Assembly: GCA_947579665.1 (NCBI GenBank)
Contig: OX388347.1
Location: 19,460,562 to 19,524,561 of the forward strand
Origin: Sympetrum striolatum
Taxonomy: Eukaryota > Arthropoda > Insecta > Odonata > Libellulidae
Reading direction: 5' to 3'
DNA length: 64,000 nucleotides
In this document: positions 10,741 through 21,110 of the stretch, one piece after another
How positions within the stretch are numbered: position 1 is the stretch's first letter
Layout of the letters: the number at the start of each line of letters is the position of its first letter
Program-made: the position numbers and the translations under genes
Notes under the pieces: model-generated
What the model was told of the DNA's origin: nothing
Databases searched by the model: none
Seen by the model: only the letters and a program-made list of their open reading frames with translations

Positions 10741-11965
10741 GCAAGTTTTTCAAAGGCTGCGACACTTTCGATTCCAATGAATGGATGCTTTTCTTTTGGG
10801 GAGGGCGGGAACTACTTCTAAGATATTTTTATAGTTTTTCAAAGTGAACTTAATTGAAGTCATCGATGATAATTTTAAAACTTTTATTCTGTCATTTACG
10901 AATTTAATGCATGTTCTACCGCTTCATATCAATCGAAAGACCGTTTATTTCTTCATCATACATTTAATTGCTATGCGATTTTTATTTTTTATTCCCTCCT
11001 CTCATATCCTTTTGTTACATATTTCTATATTAATGCCCAGCAATAAACTACGTAGATGTAAGCCAAGTAAGATTTTTTTGCAATCACTCCTATAGAGATT
11101 ATTGAATTAATAACGAGGGTCATCTTGTGCAGTAAAATTGATATTGGCAGCAGCAGTTTGTGAGGACTGAATTTTTCCTAATAAATATAAAGAAAACATT
11201 TTACAGCAAAATCTGCTGTTTGATTTCCCGCCTTTTCTATTCAAGTCCTATCATTGGGATGCATCCCACTAATTGGGAAACCCCTCTAATTGATCATGAA
11301 GATGCAGGAATCGAAATACTTCAACTTAGGCCTTTGCCTTCCTTATGGCTTTCCTTCTTGATTTGTCTGCAGTGGACAATCACTATACTTATTAAGTTGA
11401 TTATGATTAGTTTTTCTTTATCCTCTCTGCTCTGATGACCTTCTTTATACTCTTCAAAAGACTTTTTATTAAGTGTCTTCCTTGCACATGTTCATTGTAT
11501 AATTGTTCTTTTATAGCACTACCTTTAACATTCTCTTAAGAGTATGATGGTTGGGAGCTTTGCAATTCATTCAGAAAGAGGTTCTTTCTCTTCATTTTAA
11601 GTTTTAGATACTTCTCATCAATTCTAAGGACTTTTTTTATATATAATATATAATTTTTTATTTATGGATATAGTCACTGAAGTTCAATCTTCTGAAGTTT
11701 TTAATCGTAAAAAAGTTCTCAAAAACATTTGAACATCAAGATTGCCAACTGAACTCTTTTGCTGTATAATTTAAATGTACATATAATCTTATGAACTTTC
11801 CGCCTAATTAAATAGATTTTCAGTAGTAATAAGATAATGTTCATTTTATAAAGTTGTATAAATATTTTAATCTGTATTTATGGTAGTATTAGTGATCATG
11901 TTGAATGATGCAATTGAGGGTATGATATGCTAATTATCAGCGATATATCCCATTTATTATTACAG
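10741..11965. other. intron 2, GC-AG type
   Basis: Runs from the GCAAGT donor to the acceptor TTTATTATTACAG at 11965. AT-rich, with only chance open frames (for example 91 codons at 11160-11435). It holds a small perfect palindrome GGGATGCATCCC at about 11258. No mobile element is recognised. Confidence 0.5.
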
Positions 11966-12098
11966 GAAAACTGTGGACAGTGAGACGGAAAACTGGAGGA
12001 GGTCATGGGGTGGACGAGACAATGAAGACTCGTTCCTGGAGGCCCTCATGCCTAATTACACCTATCTCATGGACAATAACCTTATTGAAACATGCAGA
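11966..12098 (+). CDS. coding exon 3
   Basis: Acceptor ATTACAG at 11965, donor GTGAGT at 12099. Enters in phase 2 and leaves in phase 0. It encodes residues 49-92 (KTVDSETENWRRSWGG...), ending in FLEALMPNYTYLMDN-NLIETCR. The acidic and Trp-containing beginning followed by a hydrophobic, apparently helical motif is clearly protein-like, and the other two frames give far less plausible protein. The run DSFLEALMPNY...LIETCR reminds me of the region before the first spectrin-like repeat in klarsicht-type proteins, but I could not verify this. Confidence 0.75.
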
Positions 12099-12204
12099 GT
12101 GAGTATTACTAGTGTTGAAGATCGTTATAAACCATTCGTAATATTTTCAGATCACAGAATATTCTTGGAAAGGGCTGTTTATCAAAACCCAGTGTTCTTT
12201 TTAA

Positions 12205-12753
12205 CCCATAAGATGCGGGAGTATTTTTCTTTCGCGACAGTCGTGTGCGGGAGGCAAGTTAGAGAAACGGTCCCTTCTCCTGGTGGGTCAGAATAATTGC
12301 AGCAGGCAGAAAACCCCCATAATCCGGGTAGACCTTTTTCCGATGCCTGTGGTCAGCGGTTATTGTTCAAGACTTTTGGTTGCTCCTCTAACGTGGAAGC
12401 AATTGCCAATGATTTAATTGTCTTATTTTTTCCCTTGCTGTTAGCTGATTAATTTGATACCAAACAGTTAGTAGATACATTGATTTTTAACGAGTGAGGA
12501 AAATATGAAATTACGAGTGCACTACAAATCTTGGAATTACGCAGAGGCCGGAAAACCCCAGGGAAGGGTTTTCCATGTTTAGGACAATGCAAAAGATTTT
12601 GTGAGGGTGCGTCTCATTCACAGGCACCGCCATAAAACTGGGAAAGGCCAAGCATGGGCAAGGAAGAGCAGGTCAAACGTTTTTAAACGTTTCTCCCGCA
12701 GTTCTGGCATTCTGGCAGAAAAACGTTTATATACGTTCCCCGCAGTTTAAGGG
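12205..12753. mobile_element. piggyBac-type MITE (TTAA-flanked), copy A
   Basis: A 549-base element lies between TTAA at 12201-12204 and TTAA at 12754-12757. Its ends are inverted: CCCATAAGATGCGGGAG at the left and, read inward from the right, CCCTTAAACTGCGGGG. Starting with CCC next to TTAA is the mark of piggyBac-like elements. The right end carries subterminal palindromes (AAACGTTTTTAAACGTTT and AAACGTTTATATACGTT). No transposase frame is present, so it is non-autonomous. It sits in intron 3 of the host gene. Confidence 0.7.
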
Positions 12754-12757
12754 TTAA

Positions 12758-14803
12758 AGGAGATTTCTAATTTCTTCCCAAACTCCTTGAAAATATGTAT
12801 GTTAGGATGTGTAATCAATTTCATTAAACCTTAGTTATTTTCTAATGTAAAATCTTTCAAAGGAATTGATGGGGAACCAACCAGTTATTTCGTCTGAGAA
12901 TGGTGAATTCTATAGCTCAGTTAATTTCATCTCAAATTTTATGTTTAAGGGTTTTGTTATAACTATCAAATTGTTGGCTTGTGCCCTCCTATTTTTAAAT
13001 TAGGTGGCAGTGATATTTTTCAAAAGAAGCTGCCTAATAGTAAAAAACTAACTTCTGCGTATGAAATTCAAGTCGTAACCATAAAACTTGAGAGCTTAGG
13101 AAGAAAATTTAAAGTCTGCATGAGAAAGGTGACATATTGATGGATCAGTATGGGTTTGGAAAAGGTTTTGAATGACCTGAATGTAGTTAGTATGTATTTA
13201 ATATTTGTTTTGAAAGCTGGAGGAAAAGAGTCCTAGTGAATGAGTTAGTGAATGATACATCAAACTGCGAATTAATAAATATATCACATTGGCCATAAGT
13301 ACTGCAACCGTGGAATATAAATGAAAGGTCCTTTACTTATAAACCAATGGAAGTTTGAAAATTTTAGGAATCAAAGTTATTAGATATAGAATAACCACAC
13401 AAATATATGTTTTTAGCATTCTATTGCAAGTTTTTGTATGTTCTGCTGAAGAGAAAAATACAATTTTACGATGATTCTTTGTGGGATTGTCTGATTTTTT
13501 TACTTTCCCATACTGATCAATGTTGCATTATTCTTCATGTCAAGGTCGTAATTTATGAATGAATCAGAGCTCTTTGTCCTCTGAAAACTAATTGAGAAAT
13601 AAAGTTTTGAAATTTTCTATAACAGTATTAAATATGTTGAGTTCAAATCATAAATTGGTTACTTAAAAGTCTGAGTAGTTTAATTCTTTTCAGTATGGTT
13701 CATTAAATTTATTTTCATGGTTGAGGAGAAAGAGCAGGAAAAGTTAAATATTTAGGGCACAGAAAAGAACACCATTCAAAGATGAGTTGGTTAAAGCAAC
13801 TTATCTGTTGTTTTAGAGATGTTCATTATAAATTCCTTGAGTTTGGTTAGAGTTAACCTAGAATTTTTTAAGATATCAGTTTCTTTCAACAATTTTGCAA
13901 TGAGTGGTATCCTACTTATCTTTCTTTCTTACATAATCTATTAGTGAATTTTAATTTTCATTTTTTACAACTTTCAATTGAATTCTAAGCTTGAATTGAT
14001 CCCAAGCTACATTATTTAGACCCCTGGGAGTTTACATTTATATTGAAGCAAAATCAATAGATTGCAAGTGACTGCAAAGATATGAGAGAGACTTATTTCT
14101 CGTAAAGTTAATGGGAGATTATAAATGTTTCCAAGGTTACTGATAAGTTTCTTTAATTGGTTTCCCTCCCTCTGCCATAAAAGACTTAACTTTTCTTGTT
14201 AATCCTGGTCAGCCACAAATAAACATTTCAGTAGATGTAGTGTCCTGTTGTTGCAATAGAAAAGGTGTCTAAATATATCATCTGTAATTTATGACACTTC
14301 TGTGGATGCAGATGGAAAAGATTAACAAAATGCAGATGGTTCTTTTTGAAGGAGATAGTTATGCCCTATTGTGAATGAAATATATTCAGCTGCTCTCCAA
14401 TGAGATATATTTTTAATCGTAAACTCCTAGATCAATTAATACCTTTATTGCCATGAAAAATCTGCAGGATGTGACATTCTTTAAAAATTTATCTCGAAGC
14501 TATTGCGTTAGGTACTTTTTTACAATTTCTTTTCAAAAGCCCTTTACTTACTGAAGTTCTTGTATTATTTCTTGAATAAAATAACTTACAGAACCTAACT
14601 TAATGCTTTGATCAAAGAGATTTGTTACGTTGCTTATCTCTTAATCTCTATAAAAGTCATATCTTCAATTTTTGCTCAAACTTAATGCTTTATTTTACTT
14701 CATGTAGAAAAACCACTCATTGAGGAAGTGCAAATCTCTTATTCTCTTAATATTATTAATATGCAATTCAACTTCATTCCATTACAAATTTTATATGTCC
14801 ATT
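12758..14803. other. intron 3 interior, nothing recognised
   Basis: AT-rich intronic DNA between two TTAA elements. No coding exon, RNA gene or transposon end is apparent. Confidence 0.5.
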
Positions 14804-14807
14804 TTAA

Positions 14808-15388
14808 CCCTTGAGCACTCGCGCCTCATGGGGTAACACAAGCAGTCGCGCCGGCGCACTCCGTGCCCCAGTGATTATTTTTTAAATATTTTCTTCAAAT
14901 CAGATGATTTCCGTAAATTTATAATTTATAGCCATTATACTATAGTTTAAGCCTTGAAAATCGATTGATGGCATTAATATTTTAATAGATTTTTTATGAT
15001 AAACGGAATAAATCACGCTTTAACATTTTTATACGCTATAAACCTTCAAGCAAATAACTTATTTATAAAGTTGTGCACAATCCTTCACAGTCACTTTCAT
15101 TTATTATCAAACAGAAATGGTTTTATTATCCTAAAAATATTACACCTATTTGCAGTAAAATATTCAGTTGAACCTGTGCACGGGGTGTGCCAGCGTGACA
15201 TGAGCTTCAAAAGAGTTTTTTTGTTGCCGTAAATTGAACCCAATTTATGTGAAACTTGGGTGGTACATAGAGAACATTATTGTAGGAAGACTTGAGAGAC
15301 AAAGAATGATCACAATGAAAGATAAAATAATTACGAATGAAAATGTATACACTGGTGCACCCAGTGCGCCAGCGCGAGTGCTCGAGGG
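14808..15388. mobile_element. piggyBac-type MITE (TTAA-flanked), second family
   Basis: A 581-base element lies between TTAA at 14804-14807 and TTAA at 15389-15392. The terminal inverted repeats are CCCTTGAGCACTCGCGC and CCCTCGAGCACTCGCGC (16 of 17 match). GC-rich ends with an AT-rich middle, and a subterminal repeat of the GCGCC/GGCGC type. A 78-codon frame inside (14996-15232) has no transposase features. Its ends differ in sequence from the element at 12205, so it is a separate family with the same insertion preference. Confidence 0.75.
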
Positions 15389-15392
15389 TTAA

Positions 15393-15751
15393 TAGGATAT
15401 CATTTTACACAATCTGAGTGAAATATTTTTTTTATTATGCTAAGATTAGGTAATTTAGATTTTTCTCTTCCATTCTTCCATTTGGTGTTTTTCTGCACTT
15501 AAATCTCCTATTATTTCTTCTGCTTTGAATGAATCTATCAATTCGTTTATGCACTTGTGCTGACTGTTGACCCTTGTCAATGCGGTAATCAAGTTTTTTA
15601 CATATTCATTTAAAAATTATTTCTTAATCTATAGCTACTGATAATCTAGGCCTCTCTAGGTTTCATTTTCTTGTTACGATAAATTGATTATTCAGAGTTA
15701 AATATTCAATTTTCTTTTACTTATTTTATTAATTCTCCTCTTCTAAATTAG
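15393..15751. other. end of intron 3
   Basis: AT-rich and pyrimidine-rich on the + strand, leading to the acceptor CTCCTCTTCTAAATTAG at 15751. Nothing else is seen. Confidence 0.5.
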
Positions 15752-15854
15752 GAAGCTGATGGAGAGTTGTGTATGGATCACAAATGGCAGCTGCTGGAAG
15801 AAGTGGCAAGAGAAGGAAAGGCATCGGCAAGTCAAGTGGAAACACTTTGTCAAG
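15752..15854 (+). CDS. coding exon 4
   Basis: Acceptor TTCTAAATTAG at 15751, donor GTGAGC at 15855. Enters in phase 0, leaves in phase 1. Encodes residues 93-126: EADGELCMDHKWQLLEEVAR and then EGKASASQVETLCQ. The charged, Leu-spaced pattern is that of an alpha helix with amphipathic repeats, matching the spectrin-like reading of the next exon. Frame continuity with exons 3 and 5 supports it strongly. Confidence 0.8.
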
Positions 15855-16090
15855 GTGAGCAGAATTATTACTTTATCTATTAAAAAATTATGATTTAGGA
15901 AAGTAATTGATTTGATTAGGGATTTTCTTATTATGAAGTATAAGTATATTTTTGATCATAGTTACATTCTTCTTTTAGTAAAGATTTTGTAAATACTTGA
16001 TAATGTGAGTTAAAGATTCCTGAAGCCAAAGATATTGGATCCCTGTGGTGTAGTTTTATATTTACAAGAATTTAAAATATTTATTATGTA
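15855..16090. other. intron 4, first part
   Basis: AT-rich intronic sequence up to the palindrome-ended element; nothing else recognised. Confidence 0.5.
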
Positions 16091-16615
16091 CCGTATTTCC
16101 CGGCCTATAAGACGCACTTTTTTTACTCCAAAATATGCTCTAAAATCAGTCTGCGTCTTATGCGCTGGTGGTATACGGGTATAACTCCGTCCTATAATAA
16201 GCAAGCTGATTCGCCGGGATAAATACATACCATTAAGTATTTTTTACCGCATCAGGCATTGAAAATAGTTCAGTTAATTACAAATTTCGATAATAACACT
16301 TTTTTCATTAATTACTAAGGAATACAGTTTTAATAATTCAATGACAGAACCCTTTAAAAACATTCTCAGGTAAATCGGAAATGCATACAATGTAGCACGT
16401 TTAGTTTAATCTCGCATGTGGTGCTGCTGCAAAACTAATACGCATTGGGCTAACGGAGATGTCATCCCTATGCTAATACATTGTATCTCTCGCGATAAAG
16501 AGTTTACCGGCACTCAACCTTATGTAACAAAGTATGAGTTTCTTTTGTAAATTCTTACCTGAAAAATCAAGGTGCGTCTTATGTGCCAGTGCGTCTTATA
16601 GGCCGGGAAATACGG
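16091..16615. mobile_element. MITE with 27-bp inverted termini (GACGCAC family)
   Basis: The 27 bases at each end are perfect inverted repeats, beginning CCGTATTTCCCGGCCTATAA and continuing GACGCAC. The motif GCGTCTTAT occurs four times near the ends in both orientations (two near each end), typical of transposase-binding subterminal repeats. The interior has no transposase frame. No clean target-site duplication is visible, so I leave the superfamily open. It lies in intron 4 of the host gene. Confidence 0.75.
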
Positions 16616-17803
16616 CAGCTTAAATATTTTATTTGGAAATGTAGGGAAGTACCATTAGAGTTACGCAGCTAGAATTTTCTATCATTTGATTTGGCACACA
16701 AATGTCTTTGGTTCACTATCATTACCTGATTCCATGCATGGAGGCTTATGAGTTTACTTGGCTAGTCTAACTATGTACGTATTAAGATCTCAAGTATATA
16801 GGCTGTGATTTTAATCGTAAAAGAGATGGATTGTCTGTTTTTATCATGAAACTGCCTTTATTTTAAGAAAGTACTTCTTAGATACAGCTTTCCATCCGCT
16901 TGTGTGCACATTCTCAGGATTATCCTTTTACTCAAACAATTTAACAGTATTATAACAGTTATACAGATTTTCAGTAAATTGATTTTGTGAAGAAAGTTTG
17001 CCAAGAATAAAAGAGCATAACCTAATATAGTAGCAATATTAAAATGCTGATCTATGTCTTTCTTTGAATTGTGCTGGCAAACTTTTATTTGCTGAGTCAG
17101 CTCAGATTCTTGTGCAACTTGCTGTTTCAGATGAGTATATTAAAAAGATTTTTCCTAATCAGCAGTTTCTACAATTTCAAATAATCAGCTCTAAATTATT
17201 TCTAGTCTGTCAGTAAAGAAATACTGTCCCATCTTAAATTTTTTCTCTATTTTGCTAACAATTTCTTTGCTCAAATTGGAAGACATAGTATCTTCTTACA
17301 GCTTAAAACCTTTCTAATTTCATGAATAGATTAGTTGAAATCTCTTATGAAGTCACAATATTCACTGTTTTGGCCTTGACTCGCTGGTAGCTTTCCGCAA
17401 TAGAGTAATTAAGCACAAATTTTACATCTATCAGAAATTTGTGCTTACGGATACAAGTTTTGCTTTAATTTCTCTCTTATGCAGGCAGAGATTGTGCCAT
17501 GATTTGGTTACAACCTTTTTCAGAGAATAGAGTGAAACATCGAGATCTGACTGAATATGTAAATGTGATATAGATTCTTCTTACAAAAGAAAGAAAATGG
17601 TAAAACTTGAAAATTTATCTTTGCCTACTGAGATGTTTTATAAATACTAAGTAGATGTCATTATCTCGTTTACCATTTTGCATTAAACTCCATAAGAAAA
17701 TCAAGGAAAAATTTGTAAATAATTGTTGATATGTGAGAGGGAGAAATGAATAGGATGATCATTGTTTGTGTCCACTTTCACACCCTAGAAAATTTAATAG
17801 ATA
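16616..17803. other. intron 4 interior, nothing recognised
   Basis: AT-rich intronic DNA without recognisable coding sequence or element ends. Confidence 0.5.
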
Positions 17804-17805
17804 TA

Positions 17806-18572
17806 CAGTAGAACCCCGGTAATCCGGACGATCCATTGGGAGTTATGCAAACCCGCAACTTCTTCTTGTGAACATATAAACACGCATATTAGTGAGAAAC
17901 GTGAGGTGGACAGACTTCTTGAAAAATGACTCCATTGGCTTCAATGATGTGATGGAGAGCGAAGTATTTCGCTTATTGTGATAACACATCTAAGTTGTGA
18001 TACTTTTCTGAGACAGCATTTTTCCATCAGAGGAATGCTTAATATATGCAAGACTAAACAATTTCGAAAGACAATAAATTTTCAGTTTCAGCAGGGTACC
18101 ACTTCTCAAAACATCACGTTCATTAAAAAGCTATGAGAGAAGAAGCGTAAGAAACAATCTTTCCCTTTGATAGACGTCCAATGAGGATGACCATGCATTG
18201 GCTATAGAGTTGGTGTTTATAAGCGAGAAAAGCTAAACAATTTTAAGTTACTGCGTTTTATCAGTGAGAAAGTAATTGAAGCGAGGATTAAATTTATGCC
18301 GTGTGCAAATGTGATTGGCAAACATAAGCTTCCTCTGTTTGTTATCGGAACAGCCAAAAAACCCCGTGCATTCAAGTCAGTCATGCTACCTGTGTGCTAT
18401 CGAGGGCAAAAAAACGCTTGGGTCACACGAGATATACCTGATGTAATATATAGATGCATTATCTATACAATATCATTTTTGAGAAAAAAGGTTTTTTACG
18501 TTATTTTTCTAAAACCTCGCTAATCCGGAAACCTATGTGCCTGAATTCGTCCGGATTACCGGGGTTCTACTG
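17806..18572 (+). mobile_element. pogo/Tigger-type DNA transposon, internally deleted
   Basis: A 767-base element flanked by TA at 17804-17805 and 18573-18574. The terminal inverted repeats match over 26 bases and begin CAGTAGAACCCCGGTAATCC, the typical start of pogo/Tigger elements. It keeps a fragment of the transposase on the + strand (listed separately). At 767 bases it is far shorter than a full Tigger (around 2.4 kb), so it is a deletion derivative that would need a transposase from elsewhere. Confidence 0.85.
18287..18430 (+). pseudogene. fragment of pogo/Tigger transposase
   Basis: The frame from about 18287 gives LMPCANVIGKHKLPLFVIGT, then AKKPRAFKSVMLPVCYRGQ and KNAWVTRDI. This corresponds to the part of the DDE catalytic domain between the first and second acidic residues in pogo-like transposases (pattern CAN..G.HKL..L.IG....PR.FK....LPV.Y..QKNAW). 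The rest of the protein, including the helix-turn-helix DNA-binding part, is gone. It lies within the terminal repeats of the element, in the same strand as the host gene. Confidence 0.75.
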
Positions 18573-18574
18573 TA

Positions 18575-19085
18575 CAAGTGTGAGATGTTGTAGGTGTGGT
18601 TTTATCAGTAAATATGCTGGTGCAAAAGATTGTAAATTAAAACTGAGATGAAGCAAAGAAAGTGATTCTAAAAATTTGGTACACATTCAACTAGGTTTAC
18701 TTTTAAGTTAATCGTTTTCAAACTAATATTCATCCTCTTGCCATTTAATTAGTTGAACTGGTAGTAATGTAGATTAGATTAGATATAAGATTAATAAATA
18801 TTCTGCCTGAAGAAAGTATGCAGAGCTAGACTGAAAAATTTTCAAGAATAAATAAATGTCGTGTAACTACTGTATTTTTGGAAAGGATAATTCCTGGTAG
18901 ATTTCATTAATTTATTTTTATTGTAATGAATGGGCATTTTAGGTCAAATGTTTTTATTTACATAATATTTCATTGCAAGGAAAAGTCATAATCTTTCTGC
19001 TTGAGAATTGATGTTTTTTGTCTGTGACATTGCTGAATTCTTATTATGATGCGATGTTCTAAATAGTTGCATTTTTTCTGAGCAG
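18575..19085. other. end of intron 4
   Basis: AT-rich sequence ending in the acceptor GCATTTTTTCTGAGCAG at 19085. Nothing else recognised. Confidence 0.5.
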
Positions 19086-19213
19086 AAGCTGTTGAGAAGG
19101 AGATCCAGTGTCTGCGTCGCTGGATTCGTGGGATGGAGAAGAGACTGGGTCCACTGGACCTCAAGGCTGGGTTTCTGCTTTCGGAGTTGGATGAGAAGGC
19201 GAAGGAAATTCAG
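19086..19213 (+). CDS. coding exon 5, start of spectrin-type repeat
   Basis: Acceptor CTGAGCAG at 19085, donor GTAATT at 19214. Enters in phase 1 and leaves in phase 0. Encodes residues 127-169. The segment EAVEKEIQCLRRWIRGMEKR and LGPLDLKAGFLLSELDEKAK is a classic amphipathic helix with Trp139 in the LxxWIxxMExRL setting that marks helix A of spectrin/nesprin-type repeats; the P-L at 149-150 and the following ELDEKAKEIQ fit the loop and the start of the next helix. The combination suggests a klarsicht/nesprin (KASH-domain, nuclear positioning) protein; dystrophin-like or other spectrin-repeat proteins are alternatives. The protein is incomplete: later exons, including any C-terminal membrane anchor, lie outside the window. 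Confidence 0.8.
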
Positions 19214-20307
19214 GTAATTACCTCAAATTTTCTAGTTGATTTTTGTACTGAGACGGTAGAAAAATTCCTTCATTTTCACTTGTGAGATTGATACGAAACC
19301 AGTTTATAACTAGTAATTTAGAATTTGTTACCTAAATCATTAGTTTTAGAAAAAATATTCTAGAAGATTTTCTGAAGACCTGGGCACTTAGTAAGTCTAT
19401 GCAGATTCACTAGGACAAGGAATTGCTAATCATTAAGATCATGGAAATACGAGTTTCATTGATATAGTAGAAAAAAACTAGGGTTTTTTTAAAATTTAGT
19501 CTGAATTAGCATTATTGGGAGAGGAAAAGGAAGTTGAAATAAAATATTTTTATTTGAATTTAGTTACCTTGGAGCAAGGGTTTTATTTTATTTTTGGAAG
19601 ACCTCTTCATTGTTGAATCATTTTTAAAGCAAGAATAATTATTGCATTTGAATCTAGGATAAACTCAGTTTTTATAAGATCCAGTTCTAGGAAAGTAAAT
19701 TAATTTAAGATAAATTAATAAATATAATGCTTTAGAGGTCTGTTTATTAGTGTTTTGTTATCGAAAGGAATACAGGAAAAAGGAATGCGTATAATACATT
19801 TCTTTTGATCAACCAGATAGCAATTGAAATAATTTCAATGAAAATACACTTGTATAGTTAGTTTTAAATGCTCATGATGATTTATTGAAAAATGGCAGAC
19901 GTAAACTTAAACATCTAGATTATGCAATAAGTGTATCAAGGATTTTTTGTTTGTTAGACAAATTACCTTTTCTTTAGTAATGTGGAAGGGAAAATTTTAT
20001 AACTGCTCAAATATGATAACTCATGTTTTAGCAGAGGTTGATTATTGATGTTTCATTTGTAGAAGCAATTCAAAGACCATTTTATCCATAAAATTAGGTT
20101 AATTTTACTGAACATCGTATCTGAGGGAGTAGCTAGGACATCTAACCAGGACTAGTAACGTTTTGCTTTTCCCTGAGGATATCACTTGGAATTTGTTGGG
20201 AGCTTTCTTCTTCCGTGAAAATGAACATAACTATTTTGCTGAATATAGGCAGACTTGGAGATTTCAGTTTTTAATGCTATATTCAAAGGAAAATTCTGAT
20301 TCTCGAA
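19214..20307. other. start of a very long intron
   Basis: From the donor GTAATT at 19214 I find no later phase-0 exon continuing the spectrin-like protein, so this intron probably spans the remaining 44.8 kb. This first part is AT-rich with no recognisable element. Confidence 0.4.
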
Positions 20308-21110
20308 ATGGTTAAATTACAACGATATCTTAAAGTCTGCCGAATGTAAAAAGCAAGTGGACGCTATTTTCCTAGATTTCAAAAAAGCATTCGATAGAGT
20401 CCCCCACTACAAACTAATTTACAAACTAAAACTAGCGGGCATTAACAAGGAAGTAGTCGACTGGGTTAAGGATTTTCTCTACGAGAGGGAACAACAAGTT
20501 GTACTGGATGGCGTTAGCTCAAATAGAGTCAAAGTTACCTCTGGCGTACCTCAAGGCAGTGTAATTGGACCTCTTCTTTTCCTTATTTATATCAATGACT
20601 TGAGTGACGAGATAGTTAGTAATGTGAGGATATTTGCGGATGACTCGGTTATATATAGGGAAATAACAAACGAGGAAGACCGGACATCTCTCTCAAACGA
20701 TTTAGTCCTCATCCAAAGGTGGTGCGAAAAATGGGAATTAGATATTAACGTAAGTAAATGCTCCGTAGTTAATTTCTTCGAAAAGAAAAAAATGCGTCCA
20801 AATCACCCATACAAAATTAATGGAATTAGTATCAAAGTAGTAGATTCAGTTAAATATCTCGGGATCAGCATTACTAATAACTTAAATTGGAGCACGCATA
20901 CACCCCCTGCTACGTCGGTCGATCCGATTATGACCGTAAGTTAAGAGAAATAGATGCTAGGACGAATCGTTTTAGAGATTCATTCTTTCCGCGAACAATA
21001 CGTGACAATAACCGAATAAGGAAGTAATTTAGAATCAACTGGTGTTTACACCCCCTGCCACACGCCGAAAGGCGGCTTGTAGGGTATTAATGTAGATGTA
21101 GATGGTTAAA
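20308..21110 (+). mobile_element. 5'-truncated LINE with 9-bp target-site duplication
   Basis: A non-LTR retrotransposon fragment occupies about 20317-21101. ATGGTTAAA occurs directly before it (20308-20316) and directly after its tail (21102-21110), which fits a target-site duplication. The 3' end is the simple repeat TGTAGATGTAGATG, preceded by ACACCCCCTGCCACACGCCG, a 3' tail common in arthropod LINEs. The copy is truncated at the 5' side within the reverse transcriptase domain and has lost an internal segment as well. It lies in the same strand as the host gene, inside the long intron. Confidence 0.8.
20318..21027 (+). pseudogene. LINE reverse transcriptase remnant (CR1/Jockey-like)
   Basis: Open from 20318 (YNDILKSAECKKQVDAIFLD) through FKKAFDRVPH, SGVPQGSVIGPLLFLIYIND, the catalytic FADDS and KYLGISITNNLNW near 20888. 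These are RT motifs in order: the LDF-KAFD motif, the GVPQGS-GPLLF motif, F/YADD and the following KC..VxF and YLG motifs. After NNLNW the frame ends at 20942, while the normal C-terminus (DYDRKLREIDARTNRFRDSF then FPRTIRDNN) continues in another frame from about 20910 to the TAA at 21025. The gap corresponds to a deletion of perhaps 100 codons plus a frameshift. The endonuclease domain is missing. Dead copy. Confidence 0.8.
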
